Origin: Mycolicibacterium septicum DSM 44393
GTDB lineage: Bacteria; Actinomycetota; Actinomycetes; Mycobacteriales; Mycobacteriaceae
Direction of reading: 5' to 3'
NCBI RefSeq assembly: GCF_000455325.1
Contig: NZ_HG322951.1
Span: 2,847,543-2,887,448 of the forward strand
DNA: 39,906 nt
Shown: positions 17,843 through 25,771 of the stretch, piece after piece
Position numbering within the stretch: position 1 is the stretch's first letter
Layout of the letters: each line of letters starts with the position of its first letter
Notes under the pieces: generated by a model
Database searches by the model: none
What the model was told of the DNA's origin: nothing
Seen by the model: the letters and a program-made list of their open reading frames with translations, nothing else
Made by a program: the position numbers and the translations under genes

Positions 17843-17877
17843 CTCAGAATATTGAACTGTGATCTCACTATATGAGA
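17843..17877. promoter_or_regulatory. Paired IclR (LtbR-type) boxes upstream of the MFS gene
   Basis: The strong box at 17863-17877 is TCTCA-CTATA-TGAGA; on the minus strand it reads CATATAGTGAGAT, 12 of 13 positions of the CA(T/C)ATAGTGAGAC element I recall for Corynebacterium LtbR. A weaker partner, TCTCA-GAATA-TTGAA, lies 20 bp away at 17843-17857. The strong box contains a TATAGT that, with TTATGG 18 bases upstream, forms the likely MFS promoter. Confidence 0.6.
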
Positions 17878-17893
17878 CGCGCACAAGCTGCCA

Positions 17894-17899
17894 TAAGCT
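17894..17899 (+). promoter_or_regulatory. -10 hexamer of the secreted hydrolase gene
   Basis: TAAGCT followed by GTGGCG and then GTG at 17906, the leaderless spacing. It favours the second of two in-frame GTG codons as the start. Confidence 0.45.
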
Positions 17900-17905
17900 G
17901 TGGCG

Positions 17906-19081
17906 GTGAAGTTGTGGCTGACAGCAACCGTTTTGCTGATGTGTGGATTCCTGACGGCACCGACTGCGGCGGCGGCCGCGCCGAACTGGTCCGGCCTGGA
18001 TGCTCGTCGCTACGACGCACCGATTCCCATGGCCGGCACGCTGATCGAGACGGTCCCGTTGGATCCCGCGCTGTCGGTTCCGGGCGCGGCGAGCGCCTAC
18101 CGCATCCTGTATTCGACTGTCGATCAGCATGATTCGCCCGCGCTCAGTACCGCCGCGGTGTTCGTCCCGCAGGGCCAGGCACCCGAGGGCGGCTGGCCCA
18201 CGATCGCGTGGGCGCACGGCACGGTCGGACTCGGTGACGATTGCGCACCGTCGGCGCAGCCGCGCAGCGCAAGGGATGTCGAGTATCTGACGCACTGGCT
18301 CGAACAGGGCTATGCCGTCGTCGGCTCCGATTACGCCGGACTGGGCACCCCGGGACTGATGAGCTACCTCAACAGCGTGGCCACCGCCCACAGCGTTGTC
18401 GACTCGGTGATCGCGATGCACCGCATGGACCTGCCGTTGTCGCCGAAATGGGCCATCGTCGGTCAGTCTCAGGGTGGCGGGGCCGCGGTCAACAGCGCGC
18501 GCTGGGCCACCGAATTCAGCCGGGGGACCGGTCTGGACTATCGCGGCGTGGTCGCCACCGGCACGCCGTTCAACGTCGAGAGCATCGTCAAACAGGCCGG
18601 GCCCGACATGGCGCTGCCGCCGAATCTCGGTCCTGCGGCCAACAGCTACACCGGGTACATCCTGGCCGGCGTGCGGGAGGCGCGGCCCGACCTGGACATC
18701 GACAGCGTGCTCACCCCGGCCGGGCTGGATGCGGTGAACAAGGCCGAGGTGTTGTGCAAGCCGCAACTCGACCAGGCGCTCGCCGGCATGACGCCGACCG
18801 GTTACTTCCGCGCGCCGCTGTCCACCCTGCCCGGCGCCGCGGAAGCTCTCGACGCCTACCTGGGCACGCCGACCAGCGGTTACGACCGGCCGATCTTCCT
18901 CGGCGTCGGACTCCTGGACCGCGATGTCCCGCCGAACATGTCGCTGCAGCTCGACGAGCAGCTGCGGGCAAACGGACAGAACGTCACCCTGAAGGTCTAT
19001 CCCGACGAAGATCACTCGGGCACCGTGCTGGCGTCGGTTCCGGACTCCACGCCGTTCCTCGCCGCGGCGTTCGCCGGCTGA
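17906..19081 (+). CDS. Secreted alpha/beta hydrolase (lipase family)
   Basis: A 391-residue exported serine hydrolase of the fungal/actinobacterial secretory lipase type. The signal peptide MKLWLTATVLLMCGFLTAPT is followed by Ala-rich cleavage sites. WAHGTVGLGDDCAPS is the oxyanion region, the nucleophile elbow is VGQSQGGG (Ser about residue 190), the probable acid is in GVGLLDRDVPPNM and the His in PDEDHSG. I chose the GTG at 17906 because of the TAAGCT -10 six bases before it; the in-frame GTG at 17900 would add two residues only. The substrate (ester or lipid) is unknown. It is divergent from the MFS gene and shares its regulatory region. Confidence 0.87.
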   Translation: MKLWLTATVLLMCGFLTAPTAAAAAPNWSGLDARRYDAPIPMAGTLIETVPLDPALSVPGAASAYRILYSTVDQHDSPALSTAAVFVPQGQAPEGGWPTIAWAHGTVGLGDDCAPSAQPRSARDVEYLTHWLEQGYAVVGSDYAGLGTPGLMSYLNSVATAHSVVDSVIAMHRMDLPLSPKWAIVGQSQGGGAAVNSARWATEFSRGTGLDYRGVVATGTPFNVESIVKQAGPDMALPPNLGPAANSYTGYILAGVREARPDLDIDSVLTPAGLDAVNKAEVLCKPQLDQALAGMTPTGYFRAPLSTLPGAAEALDAYLGTPTSGYDRPIFLGVGLLDRDVPPNMSLQLDEQLRANGQNVTLKVYPDEDHSGTVLASVPDSTPFLAAAFAG

Positions 19082-19141
19082 CGGAGACTGACAGGAGGCG
19101 TCAGCACTGGCGGTAAGACGCTGCGCACTACCCTGGTCAAA

Positions 19142-19918
19142 ATGCGCTTAGGTCGAATCGCCAGTCCCGACGGCGTCGCTTTCGTCAGTGTCGAAGGCGA
19201 CGGTGCCGATGCCGTCTGCAAAGAAATCGCCGAGCATCCGTTCGGCAATCCCAACTTCACCGGACGGAGCTGGCCGCTGGCCGACGTCCGTCTGCTGGCA
19301 CCCATCCTGGCCAGCAAGGTGATCTGCATGGGCAAGAACTACGAGGCCCACGCCGCGGAGATGGGTGGGGTGGCTCCCGAGGATCCGGTGATCTTCCTCA
19401 AGCCGAACACCGCGATCATCGGCCCCAACGTGCCGATCCAGCTGCCGGCCGACGCCCATCCGGTTCACCACGAGGGCGAACTGGCCATCGTCATCGGGCG
19501 TCCCTGCAAGGACGTGCCCGCCGCGCGCGCCGCCGAGAACATCCTGGGCTACACCATCGCCAACGACATCTCGGCGCGTGATCAGCAAGCCAAGGACGGT
19601 CAATGGATGCGGGCCAAGGGCCATGACACCTTCTGCCCGGTGGGCCCATGGATCGTCAACGACCTCGACCCGTCGGACCTGGAGATCCGCACCGAGGTGA
19701 ACGGCGAGGTGCGGCAGCTCAGCCGGACCTCGCTGATGATCCATGACATCGGTGCCATCGTCGAATGGGTCTCGGCTGTGATGACGCTGCTGCCGGGGGA
19801 CCTGATCCTCACCGGCACCCCCGAGGGTGTCGGCCCCATCGAGGACGGGGACACCGTGAGCGTCACCGTCGAGGGCATCGGCACCCTGACCAATCCCGTT
19901 GTACGCAAGCAGAAGTAG
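19142..19918 (+). CDS. Fumarylacetoacetate hydrolase family protein
   Basis: A 258-residue FAH-superfamily enzyme equivalent to Rv2993c, often annotated as 2-hydroxyhepta-2,4-diene-1,7-dioate isomerase. Metal-site residues are in HPVHHEGELAIVIG (the E-x-E pair) and NDISARDQQAKDGQW (Asp); the closing block is GDLILTGTPEGVGPI. The start ATG is preceded by TACCCT (19129-19134) at 7 bases, i.e. leaderless. gltX follows after 9 bases with its own Shine-Dalgarno, so the two are co-transcribed. The true substrate is not known; related enzymes act on acylpyruvates or oxaloacetate. Confidence 0.9.
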   Translation: MRLGRIASPDGVAFVSVEGDGADAVCKEIAEHPFGNPNFTGRSWPLADVRLLAPILASKVICMGKNYEAHAAEMGGVAPEDPVIFLKPNTAIIGPNVPIQLPADAHPVHHEGELAIVIGRPCKDVPAARAAENILGYTIANDISARDQQAKDGQWMRAKGHDTFCPVGPWIVNDLDPSDLEIRTEVNGEVRQLSRTSLMIHDIGAIVEWVSAVMTLLPGDLILTGTPEGVGPIEDGDTVSVTVEGIGTLTNPVVRKQK

Positions 19919-19927
19919 AGGTAAGTG

Positions 19928-21394
19928 ATGACATCTCCCTCTGGTCATGTCAGGGTGCGGTTCTGCCCGTCGCCGACCGGAACCCCGCACGTCGGGCTGG
20001 TGCGCACCGCGCTGTTCAACTGGGCCTACGCCCGGCACACCGGCGGGTCATTCGTCTTCCGGATCGAGGACACCGACGCCGCGCGGGACAGCGACGAGAG
20101 CTACGCCGCGATCCTCGACGCCCTGCGGTGGCTGGGTCTGGATTGGGACGAGGGCCCCGAGGTCGGCGGCCCGTACGAGCCGTACCGGCAGTCGCAGCGC
20201 AGCGAGATCTACCGCGACGTGATCGCACGTCTGCTCGAGGCCGGCGAGGTCTACGAGGCCTATTCGACTCCGGAAGAGGTCGAGGCGCGCCATGTGGCGG
20301 CCGGGCGGAATCCCAAACTCGGATACGACAATTACGACCGCGACCTCACCGACGAGCAGCGCAAGGCATTTGCCGACGAGGGTCGTAAACCCGTGCTGCG
20401 CTTGCGTATGCCCGACGAGGACCTCGGCTGGACCGATCTGGTGCGCGGTCCGGTGAGCTTCCCCGCGGGCTCGGTACCGGATTTCGCGATCACGCGAGCC
20501 AACGGAGATCCGTTGTACACCTTGGTCAATCCGGTCGACGACGCGCTGATGAAGATCACCCACGTGCTGCGCGGCGAGGACATCATGCCCTCGACACCGC
20601 GTCAGATCGCGCTGTACCAGGCGCTGATGCGGATCGGTGTGGCCGAGCGGGTGCCCGAATTCGCTCATTTGCCAAGTGTTCTCGGCGAGGGCAACAAGAA
20701 GCTGTCCAAGCGTGATCCGCAGTCGAATCTGTTCCTGCACCGCGACCGCGGCTTCCTGCCGGAGGGGCTGTTGAACTACCTGGCGCTGCTGGGCTGGGGC
20801 ATCGCCGACGATCACGACGTGTTCAGCCTCGACGAGATGGTGGCCGCGTTCGACGTGGCCAACGTCAACTCCAACCCGGCCCGCTTCGACCAGAAGAAGG
20901 CCGACGCGATCAACGCTGAGCACATCCGGCTGCTCACGCCGGAGGATTTCACGGCCCGGCTGCGCGCCTATCTCGATGCCCACGGTCACGACACCGGTTT
21001 GGACGACGCGGCATTCGCCGAAGCCGCCGCGCTGACCCAGACCCGCATCGTCGTGCTCGGCGATGCGTGGGGACTGCTGAAGTTCTTCGACGACGACTCC
21101 TACGAGATCGACGAGAAGGCCGCCGCCAAGGAGCTGCGTGAGGAGGCCGCGCCGGTCCTGGATGCCGCTCTGAGCGCCCTGGAGGGCGTGGGGGAGTGGA
21201 ACACCGCCAACATCGAGGCAGCGCTCAAGACGGCGCTTCTGGACGGTCTTGAGCTCAAGCCCCGTAAGGCGTTCGGACCGATCCGCGTGGCCGTCACGGG
21301 CGCGACGATCAGCCCGCCGCTGTTCGAGTCCATGGAGCTTTTGGGTGCCGACCGCAGCCTGGCGCGGTTGCGGGCCGCACGGGCCCGGCTGTGA
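19928..21394 (+). CDS. gltX: Glutamyl-tRNA synthetase
   Basis: A 488-residue class I synthetase charging tRNA(Glu); in mycobacteria, which lack glutaminyl-tRNA synthetase, the indirect route with GatCAB makes Gln-tRNA(Gln). The ATP-binding HIGH-type motif is [20 protein letters not shown] and the KMSKS-type motif is [17 protein letters not shown]. The C-terminal anticodon-binding helical domain follows. AGAGGTAAG at 19917-19925 places the start at the ATG at 19928 rather than the GTG at 19925. tRNA-Gln and tRNA-Glu genes lie directly downstream, so enzyme and substrates are encoded together. Confidence 0.97.
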   Translation: MTSPSGHVRVRFCPSPTGTPHVGLVRTALFNWAYARHTGGSFVFRIEDTDAARDSDESYAAILDALRWLGLDWDEGPEVGGPYEPYRQSQRSEIYRDVIARLLEAGEVYEAYSTPEEVEARHVAAGRNPKLGYDNYDRDLTDEQRKAFADEGRKPVLRLRMPDEDLGWTDLVRGPVSFPAGSVPDFAITRANGDPLYTLVNPVDDALMKITHVLRGEDIMPSTPRQIALYQALMRIGVAERVPEFAHLPSVLGEGNKKLSKRDPQSNLFLHRDRGFLPEGLLNYLALLGWGIADDHDVFSLDEMVAAFDVANVNSNPARFDQKKADAINAEHIRLLTPEDFTARLRAYLDAHGHDTGLDDAAFAEAAALTQTRIVVLGDAWGLLKFFDDDSYEIDEKAAAKELREEAAPVLDAALSALEGVGEWNTANIEAALKTALLDGLELKPRKAFGPIRVAVTGATISPPLFESMELLGADRSLARLRAARARL

Positions 21395-21396
21395 AC

Positions 21397-21414
21397 GCCC
21401 CGGCGCGACGGGGC
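21397..21414 (+). terminator. Short hairpin after gltX
   Basis: GCCCC/GGGGC with an 8-base loop directly after the gltX stop, followed by TTGG rather than a T-run. A weak candidate terminator. Confidence 0.3.
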
Positions 21415-21502
21415 TTGGTAAAAAGCACTCGAAATCTTTGGTAGTCTGCTCGTCGGCCCGAAAAGCAAAACGGGGATGCCCCCGGTGAGCCGATCGGATC
21501 GA

Positions 21503-21533
21503 AATTGCCCGTGACCTGCGGTGATGGGCAATT
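21503..21533 (+). repeat. Inverted repeat just before tRNA-Gln
   Basis: Perfect arms AATTGCCC and GGGCAATT with a 15-base loop, ending 2 bases before the tRNA acceptor stem. It may be a processing signal in the pre-tRNA, or an operator; the sequence does not decide. Confidence 0.5.
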
Positions 21534-21535
21534 AA

Positions 21536-21610
21536 TGGGGTATGGTGTAATTGGCAACACTAGGGATTCTGATTCCCTCATTCTAGGTTCGAGTCCTGGT
21601 ACCCCAGCCA
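21536..21610 (+). tRNA. glnU: tRNA-Gln (anticodon CTG)
   Basis: Cloverleaf readable by eye: acceptor TGGGGTA/TACCCCA, D-arm with GTGTAATTGGCAAC, anticodon stem AGGGA/TCCCT with loop TTCTGAT (anticodon CTG), T-arm with GGTTCGAGTCC. Discriminator G at 21607, then an encoded CCA at 21608-21610. The location next to gltX matches glnU of M. tuberculosis. Confidence 0.95.
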
Positions 21611-21678
21611 TCCGGACGGCATCAGACGGATTAGGTGAGCAGGACCGCCTAAGCTATGCTGACCATCCGGAAGTTCTA

Positions 21679-21751
21679 GCCCCCGTCGTCTAGCGGCCTA
21701 GGACGCCGCCCTCTCACGGCGGTAGCGTGGGTTCGAATCCCATCGGGGGTA
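21679..21751 (+). tRNA. gluT: tRNA-Glu (anticodon CTC)
   Basis: Acceptor GCCCCCG/CGGGGGT (terminal G-T pair), D-arm GTCTAGCGGCCTAGGAC, anticodon stem CCGCC/GGCGG with loop CTCTCAC (anticodon CTC), T-arm GGGTTCGAATCCC, discriminator A at 21751. CCA is not encoded. Its terminator follows 8 bases later. Confidence 0.95.
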
Positions 21752-21758
21752 CAGAGGT

Positions 21759-21792
21759 AAAAGCGCTCAGTTCTCATGAACTGGGCGCTTTT
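21759..21792 (+). terminator. Terminator of the tRNA-Gln/Glu unit
   Basis: A 15-bp stem AAAAGCGCTCAGTTC with GAACTGGGCGCTTTT (one T-G pair), loop TCAT, T-run inside the 3' arm. On the other strand it also carries a T-run, so it may stop transcripts of the minus-strand iclR gene. Confidence 0.85.
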
Positions 21793-21943
21793 GCGTTGTC
21801 CGGACGCATCTCCCCGCCCGCACTCCCTTCGCCATGCCAAAGCGGCTCTGGGTGTCCAACGTCACGCCGGCGCGACGGCCGTCGGGTTTCGACGCGACGA
21901 CGGCCCGCCACGCCGGACGCTCAACCGCGTGCTGAGATTCGCC

Positions 21944-22645
21944 TCACAGTCGGCGGGTGAGCGCGTCGGCGGCGGCGAGCAGATCGGCGGCCCAGCGTGC
22001 TCCGGGGCGCCGGCCCATGCGGTCGATCGGTCCGGACACCGACACCGCGGCGATCACGGCGCCCCGGCCGTCGCGCACCGGTGCAGAGACGCTGGCCACA
22101 CCGGGCTCACGCTCGGCGGCGCTCTGTGCCCAGCCGCGCTTGCGGACCTCGGCCAGCGTGCGGTCGGTGAACTTGGCGGCCGGCAGCACCGCCTGCTGGG
22201 TCGCCGGGTCGGCATAGGCCAGTAGCACTTTGGCGCCCGAACCGGCCGTCATCGGGAGGTGGGTGCCCACCGGCACGGTGTCGCGCAACCCGGCCGGAGG
22301 CTCCAGTGCCACCACGCAGACCCGGGACTGCCCTTCGCGCCGGTACAACTGCACGCTCTCGCCGGTGATCTCGCGCAGGCGGGGCAGGACCGCGGCCCCG
22401 GCCGCCAGGAGCGGATCGTTGACATGGGAGGCCAATTCGCTCAATGCCGGGCCGAGCCGCCAGCGTCCGTCGCCGTCGCGGGCCAACAGGCGGTGGGTTT
22501 CGAGCCCGGCGGCCAGCCGGTGTGCGGTCGCCCGCGGCAGCCCGGTGCGCTCGCAGAGTTCAGCCAGCCCGCAAGGTGACTCGGCCACGGTGTGCAGCAC
22601 ACCCACGGCTTTGTCGAGAACGCCGATGCCGCTATCATTTCTCAC
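21944..22645 (-). CDS. IclR-family regulator divergent from leuCD (LtbR/NdgR-like)
   Basis: A 233-residue IclR protein. The N-terminal winged HTH (GVLDKAVGVLHTVAESPCGL, RTGLPRATAHRLAAGLETH) is followed by the IclR effector domain (LPMTAGSGAKVLLAYADP, GVASVSAPVRDGRGAVIAAV). Divergent position next to leuC is the hallmark of NdgR of Streptomyces, LtbR of Corynebacterium and Rv2989, which control leucine (and other amino acid) genes. The GTG start at 22645 is preceded by TAGTAT at 22657-22652, 6 bases away (leaderless), and lies within a pair of TCTC/GAGA boxes, so autoregulation is likely. Target and effector here are inferred from family knowledge. Confidence 0.93.
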   Translation of the reverse strand: MRNDSGIGVLDKAVGVLHTVAESPCGLAELCERTGLPRATAHRLAAGLETHRLLARDGDGRWRLGPALSELASHVNDPLLAAGAAVLPRLREITGESVQLYRREGQSRVCVVALEPPAGLRDTVPVGTHLPMTAGSGAKVLLAYADPATQQAVLPAAKFTDRTLAEVRKRGWAQSAAEREPGVASVSAPVRDGRGAVIAAVSVSGPIDRMGRRPGARWAADLLAAADALTRRL

Positions 22646-22675
22646 AGAGAGATACTAGCGTCTCGCATTGTGAGA
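22640..22675. promoter_or_regulatory. Paired IclR boxes between iclR and leuC
   Basis: Box 1 at 22661-22675 is TCTCG-CATTG-TGAGA (outer symmetry TCTC/GAGA plus an inner C/G pair). Box 2 at 22640-22654 begins TCTCA and is degenerate on its other side. Centres are 21 bp apart, matching the arrangement before the MFS gene. The boxes cover the iclR -10 and start codon and lie about 90-120 bases before leuC. Confidence 0.6.
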
Positions 22676-22761
22676 TGACAGATGAGATGGCGACAGTAAC
22701 TCCCAGCCCTGGCGGACTCTTGATGCAAGCCCGCATTGCCGTTAATCGAATCGAGAAGTAG
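22675..22761 (+). other. Possible 28-codon upstream ORF before leuC
   Basis: ATG at 22675 to TAG at 22759-22761 encodes MTDEMATVTPSPGGLLMQAR plus eight residues. The stop is 2 bases before the leuC ATG, and the leuC Shine-Dalgarno (GAGAAG) lies in its last codons. It contains a Leu-Leu pair (CTC TTG) but no strong terminator. Codon use is only moderately coding-like, so this may be chance. Confidence 0.3.
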
Positions 22762-22763
22762 CG

Positions 22764-24218
22764 ATGGACCAATCGACACAGACATCCGTGAAGCCGCGCA
22801 CCCTGGCCGAGAAGGTTTGGGAAGACCACGTCGTGGCGCGCGGTGAGGGAGAGGGCGCAGCCAGAGAGCCCGATCTGATCTACATCGACCTGCATCTCGT
22901 GCACGAGGTCACCAGCCCGCAGGCGTTCGACGGCCTGCGATTGGCGGGCCGGCCGGTGCGACGGCCCGACCTGACGATCGCCACCGAGGACCACAACGTG
23001 CCCACGGTCGACATCGACAAGCCGATCGCGGATCCGGTTTCTCGCACCCAGGTCGAGACATTGCGGCGCAACTGCGAGGAATTCGGCATCCGGCTGCACC
23101 CGATGGGCGATGCGGAACAGGGCATCGTGCACATCATCGGCCCGCAGCTGGGCCTGACGCAGCCGGGCATGACGGTCGTGTGCGGGGACAGCCACACCTC
23201 GACCCATGGTGCGTTCGGCGCCATCGCCATGGGCATCGGCACATCCGAGGTCGAACACGTGATGGCCACGCAGACACTGCCGCTCAAGCCGTTCAAGACC
23301 ATGGCGGTCAACGTCGACGGCGTGCTGCCGCCCGGCGTGAGCGCCAAGGACATCATCCTGGCCGTGATCGCCAAGATCGGCACCGGCGGTGGCCAGGGTC
23401 ACGTCATCGAATACCGGGGCAGTGCCATCGAGGCGCTGTCCATGGAAGGCCGGATGACGATCTGCAACATGAGCATCGAGGCGGGGGCACGGGCCGGAAT
23501 GGTCGCTCCGGACGAGACCACCTTCGAATTCCTCAAGGGCCGTCCGAACGCTCCCAAGGGGGCCGATTGGGACGCCGCCATCGCGGCGTGGAGCCAGTTG
23601 CGTACCGATGCGGGCGCCGAATTCGACACCGAGGTCTACCTGGACGCCGCCACGTTGAGCCCGTTCGTGACGTGGGGCACGAACCCGGGTCAGGGAATCC
23701 CGCTGTCGGCGTCGGTCCCGGATCCGGAGTTGATGGGCGACGACGGAGAGCGTCAGTCGGCGGAGAAGGCTTTGGCCTACATGGACCTTCGGCCCGGGAT
23801 GGCGATGCGCGACATCGCCGTGGACACCGTGTTCGTCGGGTCCTGCACCAACGGCCGGATCGAGGACCTGCGGGTGGTCGCCGACGTGCTGCGCGATCGC
23901 AAGGTCGCCGACGGGGTTCGGATGCTGGTCGTGCCGGGCTCGATGCGGGTCCGGGCCCAGGCCGAATCGGAAGGTCTCGACCGGATATTCACCGCCGCGG
24001 GCGCCGAATGGCGTCAGGCCGGCTGCTCGATGTGTCTGGGCATGAACCCCGACCAACTGTCCGCGGGGCAGCGCTGCGCCTCGACTTCCAACCGGAATTT
24101 CGAGGGCCGGCAGGGCAAGGGTGGCCGCACCCACCTCGTCTCGCCGGCCGTCGCGGCAGCCACCGCAGTACGCGGAAAGCTGGCCTCCCCTGCCGATCTG
24201 CCTGCCGCGTCCCGCTGA
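22764..24218 (+). CDS. leuC: 3-isopropylmalate dehydratase large subunit
   Basis: A 484-residue aconitase-family subunit that, with LeuD, isomerises 2- to 3-isopropylmalate through a [4Fe-4S] cluster. The cluster ligands are visible: Cys361 in [13 protein letters not shown], and Cys421 and Cys424 in [14 protein letters not shown]. Other family blocks are [20 protein letters not shown] and SSRNF-like [25 protein letters not shown] precedes the ATG at 22764. leuD follows after 13 bases. Likely controlled by the divergent IclR regulator. Confidence 0.98.
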   Translation: MDQSTQTSVKPRTLAEKVWEDHVVARGEGEGAAREPDLIYIDLHLVHEVTSPQAFDGLRLAGRPVRRPDLTIATEDHNVPTVDIDKPIADPVSRTQVETLRRNCEEFGIRLHPMGDAEQGIVHIIGPQLGLTQPGMTVVCGDSHTSTHGAFGAIAMGIGTSEVEHVMATQTLPLKPFKTMAVNVDGVLPPGVSAKDIILAVIAKIGTGGGQGHVIEYRGSAIEALSMEGRMTICNMSIEAGARAGMVAPDETTFEFLKGRPNAPKGADWDAAIAAWSQLRTDAGAEFDTEVYLDAATLSPFVTWGTNPGQGIPLSASVPDPELMGDDGERQSAEKALAYMDLRPGMAMRDIAVDTVFVGSCTNGRIEDLRVVADVLRDRKVADGVRMLVVPGSMRVRAQAESEGLDRIFTAAGAEWRQAGCSMCLGMNPDQLSAGQRCASTSNRNFEGRQGKGGRTHLVSPAVAAATAVRGKLASPADLPAASR

Positions 24219-24231
24219 GAGGAACCCAAGA

Positions 24232-24825
24232 ATGGAAGCGTTCAACACTCACACCGGCATCGGCGTCCCGCTGCGGCGGTCCAATGTCGACACCGACCAG
24301 ATCATCCCCGCCGTCTATTTGAAGCGGGTCACCCGAACGGGTTTCGAGGACGGATTGTTCGCCGCGTGGCGAGCGGATCCGTCGTTCATTCTGAATCTCC
24401 CGCCATTCGACAAAGGCTCGGTGTTGGTCGCCGGACCCGATTTCGGCACCGGATCATCACGCGAACATGCCGTCTGGGCGCTCATGGACTATGGCTTCCG
24501 GGTGGTTATCTCATCTCGTTTCGCCGATATTTTCCGCGGCAACGCCGGCAAGGCCGGGCTATTGGCGGCGGAAGTCGCTCAAGATGATGTCGAGCTCTTA
24601 TGGAAGCTGATCGAGCAGAATCCTGGGCTGGAAATCACTGTGAATCTTCAAGATCGAAATATCGTCGCCGGAACGGTTGTGCTGCCGTTCAGAATTGACG
24701 ACTACACGGCTTGGCGCCTGCTCGAGGGACTCGACGATATAGGCCTTACGCTGCGGAAACTCTCGTCGATCGAGGATTACGAGAAGCATCGGCCGACCTG
24801 GAAGCCGCGCACTCTCCCGGCCTGA
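24232..24825 (+). CDS. leuD: 3-isopropylmalate dehydratase small subunit
   Basis: A 197-residue swivel-domain partner of LeuC. Motifs: [20 protein letters not shown] near the N-terminus and [20 protein letters not shown]. The ATG at 24232 follows GAGAGGA (24217-24223) that overlaps the leuC stop; the longer upstream frame within leuC is spurious. Codon use in the 3' half is somewhat less GC-rich than in leuC (many gat/att/aat codons), but the protein is intact. Confidence 0.97.
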   Translation: MEAFNTHTGIGVPLRRSNVDTDQIIPAVYLKRVTRTGFEDGLFAAWRADPSFILNLPPFDKGSVLVAGPDFGTGSSREHAVWALMDYGFRVVISSRFADIFRGNAGKAGLLAAEVAQDDVELLWKLIEQNPGLEITVNLQDRNIVAGTVVLPFRIDDYTAWRLLEGLDDIGLTLRKLSSIEDYEKHRPTWKPRTLPA

Positions 24826-24964
24826 TCGAGGGCCTCGTACGGGTGCTTCTGCGCCCGAATTCGCCGCGTGCCGAACCGCTTCAGAACCCAACCGGGCGGA
24901 GTCCAAGTGGGGCAAGCGGATTGCCGGATTGTTCGCTAGCTACGCCTGAAATTGCGCGTGGCTC

Positions 24965-24994
24965 TTGGAAATCAGTGGTCACAGGGTTTACCGT
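24965..24994 (+). promoter_or_regulatory. hupB promoter
   Basis: TTGGAA (24965-24970), 18-base spacer, TACCGT (24989-24994), giving a start near 25001. The 215-base leuD-hupB gap otherwise holds two inverted repeats: CAGTGGTC/GACCACTG (24973-24980 with 25017-25024) and GGTCC/GGACC (25006-25010 with 25016-25020), the latter at the extreme 5' end of the mRNA. The functional Shine-Dalgarno is GGAGG at 25030-25034. Confidence 0.5.
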
Positions 24995-25040
24995 GTCCTC
25001 TAGTCGGTCCAAGGAGGACCACTGGTTTCGGAGGTTTTGG

Positions 25041-25709
25041 ATGAACAAAGCGGAGCTCATCGACGTACTCACAACCAAACTGGGCACCGATCGTCGGCAG
25101 GCTACCGCCGCGGTGGAGAACGTTGTGGACACCATCGTCCGCGCGGTGCACAAGGGCGACAGCGTCACGATCACCGGCTTCGGTGTCTTCGAGCAGCGCC
25201 GCCGCGCTGCCCGTGTGGCGCGTAACCCGCGCACCGGCGAGACGGTGAAGGTCAAGCCCACCTCGGTGCCGGCTTTCCGTCCGGGCGCTCAGTTCAAGGC
25301 GGTTGTTTCTGGGGCGCAGCGTCTCCCGTCTGACGGCCCGGCCGTCAAGCGTGGCGTCACCGCCGGCCCGGTCAAGCGTGCCGCCGTCAAGAAGGCCGTC
25401 GCCAAGAAGGTGGCTGCCAAGAAGGTGGCTGCCAAGGCTCCGGCCAAGAAGGCCGCGACCAAGGCTCCTGCCAAGAAGGCCGCGACCAAGGCACCGGCCA
25501 AGAAGGCCGCGACCAAGGCACCGGCCAAGAAGGCCGCGACCAAGGCTCCTGCCAAGAAGGCCGCGACCAAGGCACCGGCCAAGAAGGCCGCGACCAAGGC
25601 TCCCGCCAAGAAGGCCGCGACCAAGGCACCCGCCAAGAAGGCCGCGACCAAGGCTCCCGCCAAGAAGGTGGCTGCCAAGAAGGCGCCGGCCAAGAAGGGC
25701 CGCAAGTAA
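25041..25709 (+). CDS. hupB: HU-like DNA-binding protein with histone H1-like tail (HupB/MDP1)
   Basis: A 222-residue nucleoid protein. Residues 1-90 are a normal HU domain ([57 protein letters not shown]). The rest is a Lys/Ala/Pro tail dominated by about nine copies of KAPAKKAAT, as in the actinobacterial HupB/MDP1/laminin-binding protein. The tail binds and compacts DNA without sequence preference and is known in M. tuberculosis to be acetylated and methylated. The length is close to mycobacterial homologues (about 205-215), slightly longer because of repeat number. The start ATG at 25041 has GGAGG 6 bases upstream; a longer open frame from 24711 is spurious. Confidence 0.97.
   Translation: MNKAELIDVLTTKLGTDRRQATAAVENVVDTIVRAVHKGDSVTITGFGVFEQRRRAARVARNPRTGETVKVKPTSVPAFRPGAQFKAVVSGAQRLPSDGPAVKRGVTAGPVKRAAVKKAVAKKVAAKKVAAKAPAKKAATKAPAKKAATKAPAKKAATKAPAKKAATKAPAKKAATKAPAKKAATKAPAKKAATKAPAKKAATKAPAKKVAAKKAPAKKGRK
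25435..25680 (+). repeat. 27-bp tandem repeat array encoding the HupB tail
   Basis: Eight full 27-bp units (AAG GCN CCN GCC AAG AAG GCC GCG ACC) and a ninth ending in GTG GCT. Only the Ala and Pro codons vary: GCT CCG, GCT CCT, GCA CCG (twice), GCT CCT, GCA CCG, GCT CCC, GCA CCC, GCT CCC. All differences are synonymous. Such arrays change copy number by slippage or recombination. Confidence 0.9.
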
Positions 25710-25716
25710 TTACGGT

Positions 25717-25759
25717 AAAGGCACGTCGTGAGCGCTAGGTCAGCTCACGACGTGCCTTT
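25717..25759. terminator. Bidirectional terminator between hupB and mutT1
   Basis: A perfect 17-bp stem AAAGGCACGTCGTGAGC / GCTCACGACGTGCCTTT with a 9-base loop. It is placed 8 bases after the hupB stop and 12 bases after the convergent mutT1 stop. It ends in TTT in both directions. Confidence 0.85.
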
Positions 25760-25771
25760 CCTCGTGTTGGT

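Noticed and set aside
24711..25040. N-terminal extension of HupB overlapping leuD
   Set aside because: The HU domain begins at the ATG at 25041 with a good ribosome site and promoter; the extension is out of frame with leuD and unlike any HU.
25435..25680. Regular 27-bp repeats resembling a CRISPR-like array
   Set aside because: Units are contiguous without spacers and encode the Lys/Ala/Pro tail of HupB.
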